In this document: positions 52,629-62,417 of the stretch, piece after piece
How the letters are laid out: each line of letters begins with the position of its first letter
How positions within the stretch are numbered: position 1 is the stretch's first letter
NCBI RefSeq assembly: GCF_051400755.1
Contig: NZ_JBLFFL010000004.1
Location: 62,001-126,000 of the forward strand
DNA: 64,000 nt
Direction: 5' to 3'
Origin: Parapedobacter sp051400755
GTDB lineage: Bacteria > Bacteroidota > Bacteroidia > Sphingobacteriales > Sphingobacteriaceae
The notes under the pieces: model-generated
What the model saw: the letters and a program-made list of their open reading frames with translations, nothing else
The model's database searches: none
What the model was told of the DNA's origin: nothing
Position numbers and translations under genes: made by a program

Positions 52629-54845
52629 CTACTGCCTCACTAGGTTAATGGTTTCAATCGCCTTTTCCAGCACTTCGTCGCGGCCGGCTTTAATCCCTTC
52701 GATGGTGGGTTTCACCTCGATATCGGGCACGATGCCCACACGCTGGGTTTCGCCGCCATCGGGATAGTACACCCCGATGCCGCTGATTCCCGTGCGAATA
52801 CCGCCCGGCAGCATAATCGGCGATACGTTGCCATCGGCTCCGGCCGTGGTTGATCCGATCACCGTCGCGTTTGGATGCGCCCGGTACGCCATCGCATGGA
52901 ATTCGGCTTGGCTTTGAGAAATCTCGTTGACCAAAATGACCACTTTGCCATCGTAGCGGTTGCCACCGTCGGTGCCGACACTCATCGGCGGTCCCAGTGT
53001 GAATAAACCCGGGTGCTGCACATCCCCTCCGCTGAACACCACAAAGGGGGTCGGTTTGGGCATGAGGTAGCTACTAAACACATGGATCGGGAAATGCGAT
53101 GGATAATTCCGGATATCAATAATCAGCCCTTTTGTTTGCCGGATCTTATCCCAAAACCCGGGCACGTACTTCGTATTCAGCGACCCGTTGTTGATGTACG
53201 CGATGTCATCCGTGAGCAGTTTAAAACTCGTGTCCTGCACGATGAACTTATTATTAAACTTGAGCGTGCTGGCTCCAAAAGTCTTCAATTCGGCGCGATG
53301 CGTCTGCCCATCCCGCATAAATCCGATAGCGATGGTTGAATCATTCGTTCGCAACAGGTTGGAAGCCATATTACGCAGCTGTGTCGGGTAGTTGGATGCA
53401 GGCGCAACCTGCAGGCGTTCAGCGATGAAATCCTCAACAGGCATACCGCCAATGGTGGCGATCACATCGCCAACCTCCAGGCCGGTTTCCTTGCCCCATT
53501 CGGGGTGCAGGTAGCCGCTTACCATGGCCTTTTCTTCCACGAAGGTCAGCTCCACGGGCGCGTACCGTGCGCCAAAATAGGTATTCAGCGCAGGTGCGCC
53601 CCAAATGTTGGCGTGCGTATCGTGTATCCGGGCTATCAATTCCAGCAAAGCCAGTGTATAAGTCGTGGAATCCTTTACTACCGCAAATTTGGGGACAAAC
53701 TCCTCCAAAACATTTTTCCAGTCTTCTTCGATCAGGTTTTTGTAAGGGAAAAAATACTGGATCATGTTCCAGTACCGGAATAGGGCCAGCATGCGCATCC
53801 CGTCATCCTCTGGCCGCATCCTCGGATAGGCATTTTCGTTCTTGAAATCCGGATTGCCGACGATGGGATGCATGCCGATGTAGAAGTGCTCTGCTGTGCG
53901 TGCGGCGTCTTTGACACGGAGCAGCAACGACGTAAGCGTATCCGAAAATACACTAGAGGTAATCCACTCCAGGTCAGGCTCCATTTTCACTGGCGCATCG
54001 GGGCGCTGTTGCGGTCTCATTTCAAACGCGCCAAGCCGGTTGATCCATGCCGTCAGTGCATCGTCTCGTTGCCGTGTAGTTTCGGCGCTCACTATCGCGG
54101 GCATCACCCGGAAGAGTTCATAATCCCAATTGAAATCCCCCTTGGCGATATTGGGGTGATAATACTTCAGGAATCCCCATACCAAGCCAAGCACTTTCAG
54201 GTTTTCGGTACGCTTCTGGTCGAGCGTGGGCAGACTTATCCCTGAGCCGTTATCAAACTCCTTATCCAACTCTGCGGGCACCCTCTTCATCTCGATAGGC
54301 TTCAACGCAGCGATATCTTGGCCATCGACACTTACTGTCAGCCCATCGATCCACATTTTGCCTTTGCCCACCAACAATCCACCCAAGGCGATCTGCTCCG
54401 TTTTTTCAGCGTTCATATCAAGGATCACTTCGTACTTCGTCCAGTCGCTGGTGCCGGTTATCCCACGCTGCTGCATGTTATCGAAGGCGATTTGCGGATC
54501 GATGCGCATCCACAAACCTGCATACCCATCGGTCACATTTTCCGTTTTGATGTAGCCCGAAAGCGTTATCTTTTTGCCCGGATAACTCGGGATGGTAATT
54601 CCCCAAGCTTTGAAGCCCGGTTTCCCTTCATTAAACTCAATGACTGCCGCATATTTCCCATCTTTCGCATGAAGCGAATCGAGTGACACCGAGTACGTCG
54701 TATCGCCGAAGTGGCTCCACCCGGCAGCCGCGCCGTTGGCGGCTATTTCAAAGTCAAAATTAAATAGGGTACGCTTTTCGGCTGGCTGGCAAATGGCCGA
54801 TAAGGTCATGGCGAGCAGTAAAAGAAATAGGAAGGTCTTTTTCAT
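52629..54845 (-). CDS. S41 family peptidase
   Basis: The 738-residue protein has a signal peptide (KKTFLFLLLLAMTLSAICQ) and an N-terminal beta-sandwich or carbohydrate-binding-like part (residues about 30-180, TLSGYIKTENVTDGYAGLWM). A helical region follows, then a PDZ-like part (GLEVGDVIATIGGMPVEDFI) and the tail-specific protease core (GLIIDIRNYPS, VVILVNEISQSQAEFHAMAYRA, VIGSTTAGADGNV). The catalytic Ser is in ISQSQAE, though the motif is less typical than SAAE. ATG 54845 is favoured by the signal peptide. Confidence 0.88.
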   Translation of the reverse strand: MKKTFLFLLLLAMTLSAICQPAEKRTLFNFDFEIAANGAAAGWSHFGDTTYSVSLDSLHAKDGKYAAVIEFNEGKPGFKAWGITIPSYPGKKITLSGYIKTENVTDGYAGLWMRIDPQIAFDNMQQRGITGTSDWTKYEVILDMNAEKTEQIALGGLLVGKGKMWIDGLTVSVDGQDIAALKPIEMKRVPAELDKEFDNGSGISLPTLDQKRTENLKVLGLVWGFLKYYHPNIAKGDFNWDYELFRVMPAIVSAETTRQRDDALTAWINRLGAFEMRPQQRPDAPVKMEPDLEWITSSVFSDTLTSLLLRVKDAARTAEHFYIGMHPIVGNPDFKNENAYPRMRPEDDGMRMLALFRYWNMIQYFFPYKNLIEEDWKNVLEEFVPKFAVVKDSTTYTLALLELIARIHDTHANIWGAPALNTYFGARYAPVELTFVEEKAMVSGYLHPEWGKETGLEVGDVIATIGGMPVEDFIAERLQVAPASNYPTQLRNMASNLLRTNDSTIAIGFMRDGQTHRAELKTFGASTLKFNNKFIVQDTSFKLLTDDIAYINNGSLNTKYVPGFWDKIRQTKGLIIDIRNYPSHFPIHVFSSYLMPKPTPFVVFSGGDVQHPGLFTLGPPMSVGTDGGNRYDGKVVILVNEISQSQAEFHAMAYRAHPNATVIGSTTAGADGNVSPIMLPGGIRTGISGIGVYYPDGGETQRVGIVPDIEVKPTIEGIKAGRDEVLEKAIETINLVRQ

Positions 54846-54956
54846 GATTTTAGTTGTCATTGTACGGTTCCCAGGTTGCGCTGGTTAGCTTTACTATGCA
54901 AGATAAGAAACATCGGTGAGAAGTACCAAAAAAATCTGAATGACGCTATTAGGCAC

Positions 54957-56528
54957 TCATTTCACCCGGCGGCCCTGGCTGTCATACACCACGATCAACG
55001 CCGGTTTTCCGGGCACCACCGGGAGGCGTGTTTTTGATTTACCCGGCACGATCGCGGTTACATACGGCAATTCGGTAGCCATCACGGTGCTCACCGGCTT
55101 GTCGGAGAGGAACAGCAGCACCTGTACGCTGTCTCGACTCCGGTTGCGGTATACCAATGTTTGTGACGGGTCTATGGTCGCTACCGGTCGGCTGTTGATT
55201 ATTTGATAATCTACAGCCCGCAGTCTATCGCCGTCAAAGGCTTCTGATTTGAGCATCAGGTAGCCTTTGGGAGCCAGATGCCGTAAGTGTTTAAAGTCGT
55301 TCTGGCTGATCGTCAGCGGGTCGATGCCATATCGTTCCTTAAACAGCGCCGCCATCCACTTCTTTCCATTGGGTGCGGGCGTTTCCAGGATATGGTCCAT
55401 ACCAGCCAATACCAGCACCTTTGCTGTTGGGTCCTGAGCGAAGGTTTTATTGAATAGGTTTTCGGCTTGCCCTTCTTCACGGTCTTTCGCCGGGTCGGTA
55501 TTCTCATAGGCCACCAGCGTGAATCCAAGTACCAAAGCCTTGCGTATTAGCCGTGCATATTGCTGTTCCTGTGTATAAAACCCGGTTTTCAGATTGATTT
55601 GGCGAGAGGTGTTGACAGCTTCCTCCTGATCTGAGTCAAGCGCTTCCAGCGCAAGGTACCGGTACCCCACGGCGTGCAGCGAATCCAGTAGATCAGCCAC
55701 CAGCAGCCGGTGGTTGGGATAAAAGTGGTTTTCGTTAATCATGACCAGCTGGCGGTTCCGAGCCTCGGTGGCGATGACATCCAGCACTGCATTGCCCGTC
55801 ACGGCCGGTGTATGGTCCAGCACCTGCCGAACCACCGAATCGCTCATCATGCGTTGCTCTAGTGCTTCCAACGCCTGCCGGTACGGCGCATTGTCTCCCA
55901 AAAACGAGGCATAAGTGAGGATCAATTGCGTTTTTGTCCACCAATCCTGATCCGAGTGGGTTGGATATTGCTGCACATTGTTCAGCACTTCGTACAGTTT
56001 ATTGGTCTTTATCTCCGTAATGGAAAACATTGGCGCTAACCGCTCGCCCCAGAGCGAATCAAATGTGAGCCTATTCCAGATACTAATCAAGTCTTTTTCC
56101 ACAGACGGAACATCCTCTTCGCTTCCGGCAAATCCAAAAAAACCGAATCGTCGTCCGTTGATGCAGGTATCCCGGCGCAAAACAGCGGTTCCGCTGTTTG
56201 GGCTTCCGTCGGCACAAGCATCATTTACGGTGAGTGCAAAGGAATAAAAGGGAGGGGCTTGGGTACTGCCCCATAGTACCAGGCTGTCGCCCGTAGCCAA
56301 CGGGATATTCCGCACCAATCGACGCAGCGTTTTGACGTCGCGTTCAAAAGCAACATCTCCAAAGGATGGCACTAACAGCGAAAGTGCGTCATTGTATACC
56401 ACGTTGTCGTACAATGGCAAATAGCCATTCTGTGCAAAATGGCTGCTAATCCGCGCGGACCGGCAAGCTGAAAACAGACCTGCCAAACCGCCGAGAACAG
56501 CCAAGCATAAAAACGTATTCCGGCTCAT
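54957..56528 (-). CDS. Lipoprotein with TIKI/ChaN-like fold
   Basis: The 523-residue lipoprotein (LAVLGGLAGLFSAC) is not a family I can name with certainty. From about residue 260 it shows VMINENHFYPNHRLLVADLL, YRYLALEALDSDQEEA, KVLVLAGMDHIL and a Gly/Lys-rich stretch. This pattern resembles the EreA/ChaN/TIKI superfamily of possible metal-dependent or heme-related proteins (inference). A promoter TTG-N20-TAGTTTTG ends 5 bases before the ATG. Confidence 0.65.
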   Translation of the reverse strand: MSRNTFLCLAVLGGLAGLFSACRSARISSHFAQNGYLPLYDNVVYNDALSLLVPSFGDVAFERDVKTLRRLVRNIPLATGDSLVLWGSTQAPPFYSFALTVNDACADGSPNSGTAVLRRDTCINGRRFGFFGFAGSEEDVPSVEKDLISIWNRLTFDSLWGERLAPMFSITEIKTNKLYEVLNNVQQYPTHSDQDWWTKTQLILTYASFLGDNAPYRQALEALEQRMMSDSVVRQVLDHTPAVTGNAVLDVIATEARNRQLVMINENHFYPNHRLLVADLLDSLHAVGYRYLALEALDSDQEEAVNTSRQINLKTGFYTQEQQYARLIRKALVLGFTLVAYENTDPAKDREEGQAENLFNKTFAQDPTAKVLVLAGMDHILETPAPNGKKWMAALFKERYGIDPLTISQNDFKHLRHLAPKGYLMLKSEAFDGDRLRAVDYQIINSRPVATIDPSQTLVYRNRSRDSVQVLLFLSDKPVSTVMATELPYVTAIVPGKSKTRLPVVPGKPALIVVYDSQGRRVK

Positions 56529-56533
56529 GGCTA

Positions 56534-56564
56534 CAAAACTAATATTTTAGTTTTTAAATTGCAA
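56534..56564 (-). promoter_or_regulatory. Promoter of the TIKI/ChaN-like gene
   Basis: On the minus strand TTG (56562-56564) and TAGTTTTG (56534-56541) are 20 bases apart. The ATG at 56528 is only 5 bases after the -7 element, a leaderless configuration. Confidence 0.6.
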
Positions 56565-56649
56565 CGTAATGGCGGAGATCAGCTGAATGATGCTAAACTT
56601 GCTTCTCCAGAAGCAGGTGTACGTTCTCCCACTGCCCGACCTTTGTGAT

Positions 56650-57228
56650 ATGAAGATTACGCAAAAACATATCGAAAAAGGTTTGGTGTTTATCGTCCGG
56701 TTAGCGTTGGTTGGGTTGTGGGTTCCGGTCGCAGCGGACAAGCTGTGGGATCTTTCGAGGTTCCACAGCACCCTGCTGCGGCAGCCAATCCCCGATTGGT
56801 GGGCCGATATCCTGTTCTGGCTGCTGCCGCTGTTGGAATTGTTGGCCGCCGTGCTGATTGCCTGGCCACATCATCGGAAGCGAAATTACCAAGGGCTATG
56901 GCTTTCGGGTGTGCTCATGCTCGGCTTTACCCTCTTTATCCTTTTTGGCGTACTGGGCTGGTACGAAAAGCGCCCCTGTGGCTGCGGGTCGGTTATCAGC
57001 GGCTTAAGCTGGGAGGACCATCTTTGGTTCAATGCCGTCTTTCTCCTTCTTTCTATTGTCGGTATTTGGTTTACACGCGCCCGCGCGGGTCGGCGTCGCT
57101 CGTACCGAAAGCCTGTACGCCTTTTCTTCGAACAACGCGCGGTTAGCTTCCGCCGGTTATATCGGTTGGTGATGCTACGCATGCGATTCCCGCGGAAATT
57201 CGCGGTATTCCGGCGCAGGGCCGATTAA
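56650..57228 (+). CDS. MauE/DoxX family redox-associated membrane protein
   Basis: The 192-residue product has four membrane segments (KGLVFIVRLALVGLWV; FWLLPLLELLAAVLIAW; LSGVLMLGFTLFILFGVLGW; WFNAVFLLLSIVGIWF) with CGCGS between the third and fourth. This Cys pair is typical of MauE/DoxX proteins linked to thiol redox. A basic tail of about 50 residues follows. The ATG at 56650 was chosen over a frame that begins upstream with poor codons. Confidence 0.85.
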   Translation: MKITQKHIEKGLVFIVRLALVGLWVPVAADKLWDLSRFHSTLLRQPIPDWWADILFWLLPLLELLAAVLIAWPHHRKRNYQGLWLSGVLMLGFTLFILFGVLGWYEKRPCGCGSVISGLSWEDHLWFNAVFLLLSIVGIWFTRARAGRRRSYRKPVRLFFEQRAVSFRRLYRLVMLRMRFPRKFAVFRRRAD

Positions 57229-57277
57229 CTTACCTACCCGCTACGGCCCTCCCGCAGGAAGCGGAGCAGCCGCAGCC

Positions 57278-57308
57278 GTGACCGGAATCTCCACGTCAGT
57301 GACCGGAA
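57278..57308 (+). promoter_or_regulatory. Direct repeat GTGACCGGAA at 21-base period
   Basis: GTGACCGGAA occurs at 57278-57287 and 57299-57308, exactly 21 bases apart. It is upstream of the DUF6520 gene (ATG 57381). The spacing is about two helical turns, as for paired LytTR-type sites. Confidence 0.5.
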
Positions 57309-57380
57309 AGTAGTTTATTTCATTTTCACTTAAACATTTTTGGTACCCTTTTTTCGATGTGTTAGAAAAAAGTTCCCGTT

Positions 57381-57779
57381 ATGGCTAATAAAGCAATAAC
57401 ATTCATTAAGCAGTATTTTTTCATGTTGGCCCTGGCGGCCACGTTCGTTGGGTTTTCGGCGTTCAAGTATGCTGAACGGTTTGCTGCTCCTCAAAGCGGG
57501 TGGTATGAAGTAGAGGCTACAGGAGATGTTCCTTCAGAATATGACAATCCTGAAAACCAAACCATTGGAAGTCATTTGGAAAGTGATCCCAGCGGGGATT
57601 GCAATCCGACCAATGAGGAAAAGCCGTGTGCGGTTTTTCTTGAATTCGATGAGTTGACGTATACCGGACCAACGGACATTGAGAATATGACCGTTGAGGA
57701 AATTGCGGATGAACCTGGCGCTGAGATTTCGCCTTCTTCCGCTGGTAATAGCGACGGCTATTCCCGGAGGGATCAGTAA
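57381..57779 (+). CDS. DUF6520 family secreted protein
   Basis: The 132-residue product has a membrane-spanning signal (FIKQYFFMLALAATFVGFSAF) and a mature part with WYEVEATGD and a Cys pair in CNPTNEEKPCAVFLEF. These features match DUF6520, a small Bacteroidota family often beside MauE/DoxX genes. Its function is unknown. It precedes a bidirectional terminator. Confidence 0.75.
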   Translation: MANKAITFIKQYFFMLALAATFVGFSAFKYAERFAAPQSGWYEVEATGDVPSEYDNPENQTIGSHLESDPSGDCNPTNEEKPCAVFLEFDELTYTGPTDIENMTVEEIADEPGAEISPSSAGNSDGYSRRDQ

Positions 57780-57804
57780 TCCAAAATATATAGGTTGCCC
57801 AATT

Positions 57805-57831
57805 AAAAAGGGAGGCATTAGCCTCCCTTTT
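57805..57831. terminator. Bidirectional terminator
   Basis: AAAAGGGAGGC and GCCTCCCTTTT form an 11-bp stem around ATTA, with T-runs on both strands. It serves the convergent DUF6520 and SusD genes and overlaps the SusD stop region. Confidence 0.9.
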
Positions 57832-59206
57832 ACCTAGTGTTTTGCTCCAAACCACCCAGCTCGATCACATCCTCGGGGATGGGCCATACATATTTGGCAC
57901 TATTCGGCTCCAGTGTATACATGGTATCATCAATTTTCCGTCGGATTGTTTCCGCCCACTTCGGATCTTTATTCAAACGTCTCAGATCCTCCCACCTCAG
58001 GCCACGAAATGCTAACTCCCTCTTTCGTTCATCCAAGACAAGCGCCAACACTTGATCCGCATCCAATTGATTGTATGGCTGGAAGATGCCAGGTTCAAAA
58101 CGCATCTCATTCAGCCGATTCACATCTGCCAATGCCTGGTCTGTAGCACCTAACCTTGCACTGCATTCGGCACGGATCAACAAGAGTTCTCCGGTTGTAA
58201 TCCCTGTAAACGGAACCGTTCCCCCGAAATAGGATCCTCTATAAAAGATATTGCCATCGCTCCCCGTATCGTAATATATGCGACGTCTTAAATCACGCTT
58301 GTTATAAAGAGCCAAAAGGTTTGTATCCACTTCCATACGCGAATTGTGCAACACGGTAACTGTTGGTGACGCACTGAAAAACACCACTTCTATATTGCTT
58401 TCTCCATAGTCCTGATCAAATGGATAGGAAATATCCGTTGGTAACGTACTGTAGTCTATCAGTTCATTTTGAATCTGTAATGCCTGATCTGCGTATCTCC
58501 CAGCCTCTTGATAATCTTCCAATTGAAGGTGGACCCGTGCTAACAACCCAAATGCCGCCGCCTTGGACGGCCGCATTTTGACCAATCCGCGATCAGGCAG
58601 CAAACTTACCGCCTCTTCCAGGTCGGTTACTATCCGATCGTATGTTTCAGCTAATGTTGCCCGTTTTGTTTTGAGTGTCACGTCTGCTTCGAGCCGTAGA
58701 GGGATGCCCAAATCCCGACTGGCTGCATTTCTGTCAAACGGCTTACAAAACAGTTGAGCCAATTGATAAAAATTATATGCCCGAAAGAACAATGCCGATC
58801 CTTTGACATTGTTCCATTCGTCCGCCAGTGATGGCTCCGGTTGGCTGTTAGACGCTCCGTCCAATGCGACATTGGCATTGAGAATACGCATATACGCCCT
58901 ATTCCAATCATCCAGCGTATTTCCTTCATACACATTATCGGCCCATACATAGGCATTTTTCTGTATGACCGCACGCAACGGCAGTGCATGCCATGTACTG
59001 CTCGACAGGTAGTATTCGTCGCTTCCCACTATGCTCAACAAGTAACTTTGGCTTCCGTTCATCAATGAGGCGCCATTATCCAATATCGCCTGAAAGTCCG
59101 CCGCAGTATGCGGTGTCACAATGTTTGAAGTTGTTTTTACTTCAAGAAAGTTTTTCCCGCAGGACGAGAGTACTACTACAAAAAATATAAACCTATAACA
59201 CTTCAT
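57830..59206 (-). CDS. SusD/RagB-family nutrient-binding lipoprotein
   Basis: The 458-residue lipoprotein begins MKCYRFIFFVVVLSSCGKNF. SusD features include GSALFFRAYNFYQLAQLFCKPF and, near the C-terminus, LLIRAECSARLGATDQALADVNRLNEMRFEP and LDERKRELAFRGLRWEDLRRL. The ATG at 59206 gives a proper lipoprotein signal; a longer frame would add 67 residues overlapping susC. It follows susC by 16 bases. Confidence 0.94.
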   Translation of the reverse strand: MKCYRFIFFVVVLSSCGKNFLEVKTTSNIVTPHTAADFQAILDNGASLMNGSQSYLLSIVGSDEYYLSSSTWHALPLRAVIQKNAYVWADNVYEGNTLDDWNRAYMRILNANVALDGASNSQPEPSLADEWNNVKGSALFFRAYNFYQLAQLFCKPFDRNAASRDLGIPLRLEADVTLKTKRATLAETYDRIVTDLEEAVSLLPDRGLVKMRPSKAAAFGLLARVHLQLEDYQEAGRYADQALQIQNELIDYSTLPTDISYPFDQDYGESNIEVVFFSASPTVTVLHNSRMEVDTNLLALYNKRDLRRRIYYDTGSDGNIFYRGSYFGGTVPFTGITTGELLLIRAECSARLGATDQALADVNRLNEMRFEPGIFQPYNQLDADQVLALVLDERKRELAFRGLRWEDLRRLNKDPKWAETIRRKIDDTMYTLEPNSAKYVWPIPEDVIELGGLEQNTR

Positions 59207-59222
59207 AGTTCCGTATTTAACA

Positions 59223-62200
59223 TCAAAAATTACATTGCACTCCAAAAGAGAATGATCGTGGCGCCGGAAAGGTGGCATCCGAATAATCCGGATCGATACC
59301 CTGTTTATTTGCCTTCCACACCACGCCGAGGTTGCGCGCGTAGATGGAAAATCGGATGGACTGGAAAGGTAATTTTCTGAATAAGCTATAAGGCATCGTA
59401 TACCCAAGACTAACTTCTTGGAGGCGAATATGATCCCCTTTTGTAATCAACGCTGCAGAATTCCGATATATCGATCCCGCTCCCGTGTTTTGCGCGGTTT
59501 GTTGTTCAATCGGGATCGCAGCCGGTACGTCTGTTATCCGTTCGTCGCCGGGTTTCTGCCAACGCCTGAAATAATCTTCGTGGTAAATCCTGTTAAAATC
59601 ATCAAATGGGCCTATGGAAGCCCGTCGGAATACGTAGCCAGCTTTCCATGTAAGCAAGGCACTCAACTCCAATCCTTGCCACGCGAACACATTACGGATA
59701 GACCCGTAGTTTACCGGAATAGATGTACCTGCTGTTAGCAATTTGGTGTAGTCCATATATTCGCTGAAGTACGTTGAATACTCCGTGGTCTGCTCACCGT
59801 CCATGAACACAATGGGCAGCCCGTCTGTTGGCGACAATCCATGCCAGGGCAGTGTATAAACTACGTCCCGAGACGCCCCTACGATTGGTGGCGGAGTACT
59901 CCCCGTTAGGAAACGGGAAATACTCGTCACCTCATTGGTATTAAAATGGGTGACCTTATTCCTCACCCAACTGGACAGAATGGTAGTCGTCCAATTAAAT
60001 TGCCCCGTTACATTCTTCGTAGTTACCTGAACATCCCAACCCTGTGTTTCGATGTTAGCATAATTGATCTTATACTCCCCGATAATGCCCGTGGTGGGGT
60101 CCATATAATCGTCACCAATCAGGTCAGACCCTTTTTTGAAGTACGTCTCCACGCTTCCGCTCACCCGGTTCCCGAATGCCCGCCAATCCAAACCCAGGTT
60201 AAGCGTGCTTACCTTTTCCCAGCGCAACGACGGGTTTCCTACGCTGGTCAGCGTAGCCATATTCAATATTGTAGACGCAGATGAATACCGAATCGTGGGG
60301 AAATGGGTTACAGACTTGTTCACATTTCCCGAAATCCCGTACGTAGACCGCAACCGCAAATAAGGCACATATGCAGCCAGATGATAGAAATTTTCTTTTG
60401 AGATATCCCAACTCCCACCAATCGACCAGAGCGGCACGCCTTTCTGGTTGGCCTTCACACCGAACAGGTTGCTCCCATCCCAACGCAGGCTGCCACTTAC
60501 AATGTATCGGTTGCGATAGGTATAGCTGGCATTTGAAAAATAAGAAAGATCCCTATTGGTAAACCTACCTCTGATAACCGAAGCATCCGGTATCCGGCCA
60601 CTTCCACTGGGTAGCTTGGGGTATGACTGGTTAAAGTTATAGTTACCGTTCCCGGTCATGTGTTCTTCATCGTAATTGTACAATATCGAACCCCCAAAAC
60701 GGTCGCTTATACTTTGCCTTACTTCCACGCCTGCCAGGCCGGTCAGTTCGTGGCCTCCATCCCACCTGTTCTGGTAGTTGATCTGCGCCCTTCCCTGTTG
60801 TATGTTGGACACGGTAGGAGATCCGATTTGCAGGATGCCATTGTAGGGGATGATTTGCGAACCATCGGGCTGCGTAAATCCATTGACTAAATTCCTTACG
60901 TAATAGCTATCTTTTGAATAGAAAGATTGTGATGTGTTGTTGCCGTTTATGTACTGATAGGTGAATGCCGCACTGAGTCCCTGCCATATTTTGGCGTTGA
61001 CACTTGCATTCAACCGCAATTCCTTATAACCGTTGATGCGGTCTGACAGGTGTGGCTCTTCCACTGGCCGATAGCCCCAATCCAGCAACCCATTTTCCTG
61101 AGCCGCTGCTGTATACGGAAATGCCAGATCCTTGGTTACGGCTAAGCTGTTTCCATCTTCATCAACTAACCTAAGATAAGGTGAGATCCCGATATTAGAT
61201 TGACCCAGATTTTGAAGATCAACACCGTTATTACGGTTTCGCTGGTTTACATAGGCCACGCCGACATTGATTTCCATTCCATCATAAGGTTTGAAACGGT
61301 TACGCATGCCCAGGTTCAATCGGCGGCCCTCATCACCTATCAATCCGCCCTTCGTGCCATGGTACCCTGATGTAAGGTTATATCCATATCGTTCAGTACC
61401 GCCATTTATATTTAGCGCATACTGGCTGAAAGACGCTTTGCGGTAAAGGTATTCCAATGCTTGTTGGCGGGTATCCGTTTGGCGCAGGACCTTTTCCTGC
61501 GCAGTGAATGCTTCCGCATCGAGCGTGCCTTCATCCAGTGCATGCAATAGTTCCACGTAATAGGGATTCGTGACGTTATCTGCAAACGAATAGTGGCCCA
61601 ACTCGTAGCGAGCTTTCTCAATCTCCATCACGGTTGCCGAAGGCAGCCATTCCTGTGAATAGAATAGATCCGGTTTTTCCGTAATATTCGTGTTCGCATT
61701 AAATGCAACCCTCACCTTGCCGTCGTTTCTCGCCTTTTTACTGGTAATCACGATGACACCGTTGCCGGCCCTTGCTCCCCAGATGCTGGCCGCCGCCGCA
61801 TCTTTCAACACGTTAATGCTCTCGATGTCGTTGGGATCGATGTTGTCGATGCTTCCTTCATACGGGAAATTATCCAACACGATCAGGGGCGTTTCATCCG
61901 ATTCAATGGTGGATAATCCCCTCACGCGGATATCGGCTGCGGACGTGCCATTGGGATTCACGAACTGCAAACCGGGAGCAATGCCTTCCAACCGCTCCAG
62001 TATATTGCCGCCGATGGCCCGTTGGAGCAATGCGCTGTCTACCTGTACAAATGAACCCGTAGCCCGTTCCTTGGGCACGGTATAGTATCCGGTGCTTACC
62101 TCCACGGCATCCAGCATATACCCTTCATGAGTTAGGTATACATCCAGTACCGCCATAGAACCCTGAACCGCTATCCGTTGGCTTACATAACCCACGTGCG

Positions 62201-62417
62201 TAATCACCAGGGTATCGGCACCGATCACTCTTAATGAAAAGTGACCGTTCCCATCGCTTGAGACTGTACGTTCGGAGGCAGACAGTTTAAGTGATGCCCC
62301 GGAAATCGGCTGTTTACTTTCGGCATCGAAGACCCTGACCCGGATGGTTGACTGACCCGATGCAAATCCAACGGAAACCAGTAACAGCAATAGAAAGGAA
62401 AAGCTTTTTATATTCAT
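59223..62417 (-). CDS. SusC/RagA-family TonB-dependent receptor
   Basis: This 1064-residue receptor has a signal peptide (KSFSFLLLLLVSVGFASGQ), a carboxypeptidase-regulatory-like domain (residues about 22-105), a plug with MLDAVEVSTGYYTVPKERATGSF, and INVLKDAAAASIWGARAGNGVIVITSKKAR, followed by the barrel ending SFGVQCNF. The start overlaps the preceding gene's stop (ATGA), showing coupling to the TlpA-like protein. The substrate cannot be told from sequence. Confidence 0.96.
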   Translation of the reverse strand: MNIKSFSFLLLLLVSVGFASGQSTIRVRVFDAESKQPISGASLKLSASERTVSSDGNGHFSLRVIGADTLVITHVGYVSQRIAVQGSMAVLDVYLTHEGYMLDAVEVSTGYYTVPKERATGSFVQVDSALLQRAIGGNILERLEGIAPGLQFVNPNGTSAADIRVRGLSTIESDETPLIVLDNFPYEGSIDNIDPNDIESINVLKDAAAASIWGARAGNGVIVITSKKARNDGKVRVAFNANTNITEKPDLFYSQEWLPSATVMEIEKARYELGHYSFADNVTNPYYVELLHALDEGTLDAEAFTAQEKVLRQTDTRQQALEYLYRKASFSQYALNINGGTERYGYNLTSGYHGTKGGLIGDEGRRLNLGMRNRFKPYDGMEINVGVAYVNQRNRNNGVDLQNLGQSNIGISPYLRLVDEDGNSLAVTKDLAFPYTAAAQENGLLDWGYRPVEEPHLSDRINGYKELRLNASVNAKIWQGLSAAFTYQYINGNNTSQSFYSKDSYYVRNLVNGFTQPDGSQIIPYNGILQIGSPTVSNIQQGRAQINYQNRWDGGHELTGLAGVEVRQSISDRFGGSILYNYDEEHMTGNGNYNFNQSYPKLPSGSGRIPDASVIRGRFTNRDLSYFSNASYTYRNRYIVSGSLRWDGSNLFGVKANQKGVPLWSIGGSWDISKENFYHLAAYVPYLRLRSTYGISGNVNKSVTHFPTIRYSSASTILNMATLTSVGNPSLRWEKVSTLNLGLDWRAFGNRVSGSVETYFKKGSDLIGDDYMDPTTGIIGEYKINYANIETQGWDVQVTTKNVTGQFNWTTTILSSWVRNKVTHFNTNEVTSISRFLTGSTPPPIVGASRDVVYTLPWHGLSPTDGLPIVFMDGEQTTEYSTYFSEYMDYTKLLTAGTSIPVNYGSIRNVFAWQGLELSALLTWKAGYVFRRASIGPFDDFNRIYHEDYFRRWQKPGDERITDVPAAIPIEQQTAQNTGAGSIYRNSAALITKGDHIRLQEVSLGYTMPYSLFRKLPFQSIRFSIYARNLGVVWKANKQGIDPDYSDATFPAPRSFSFGVQCNF

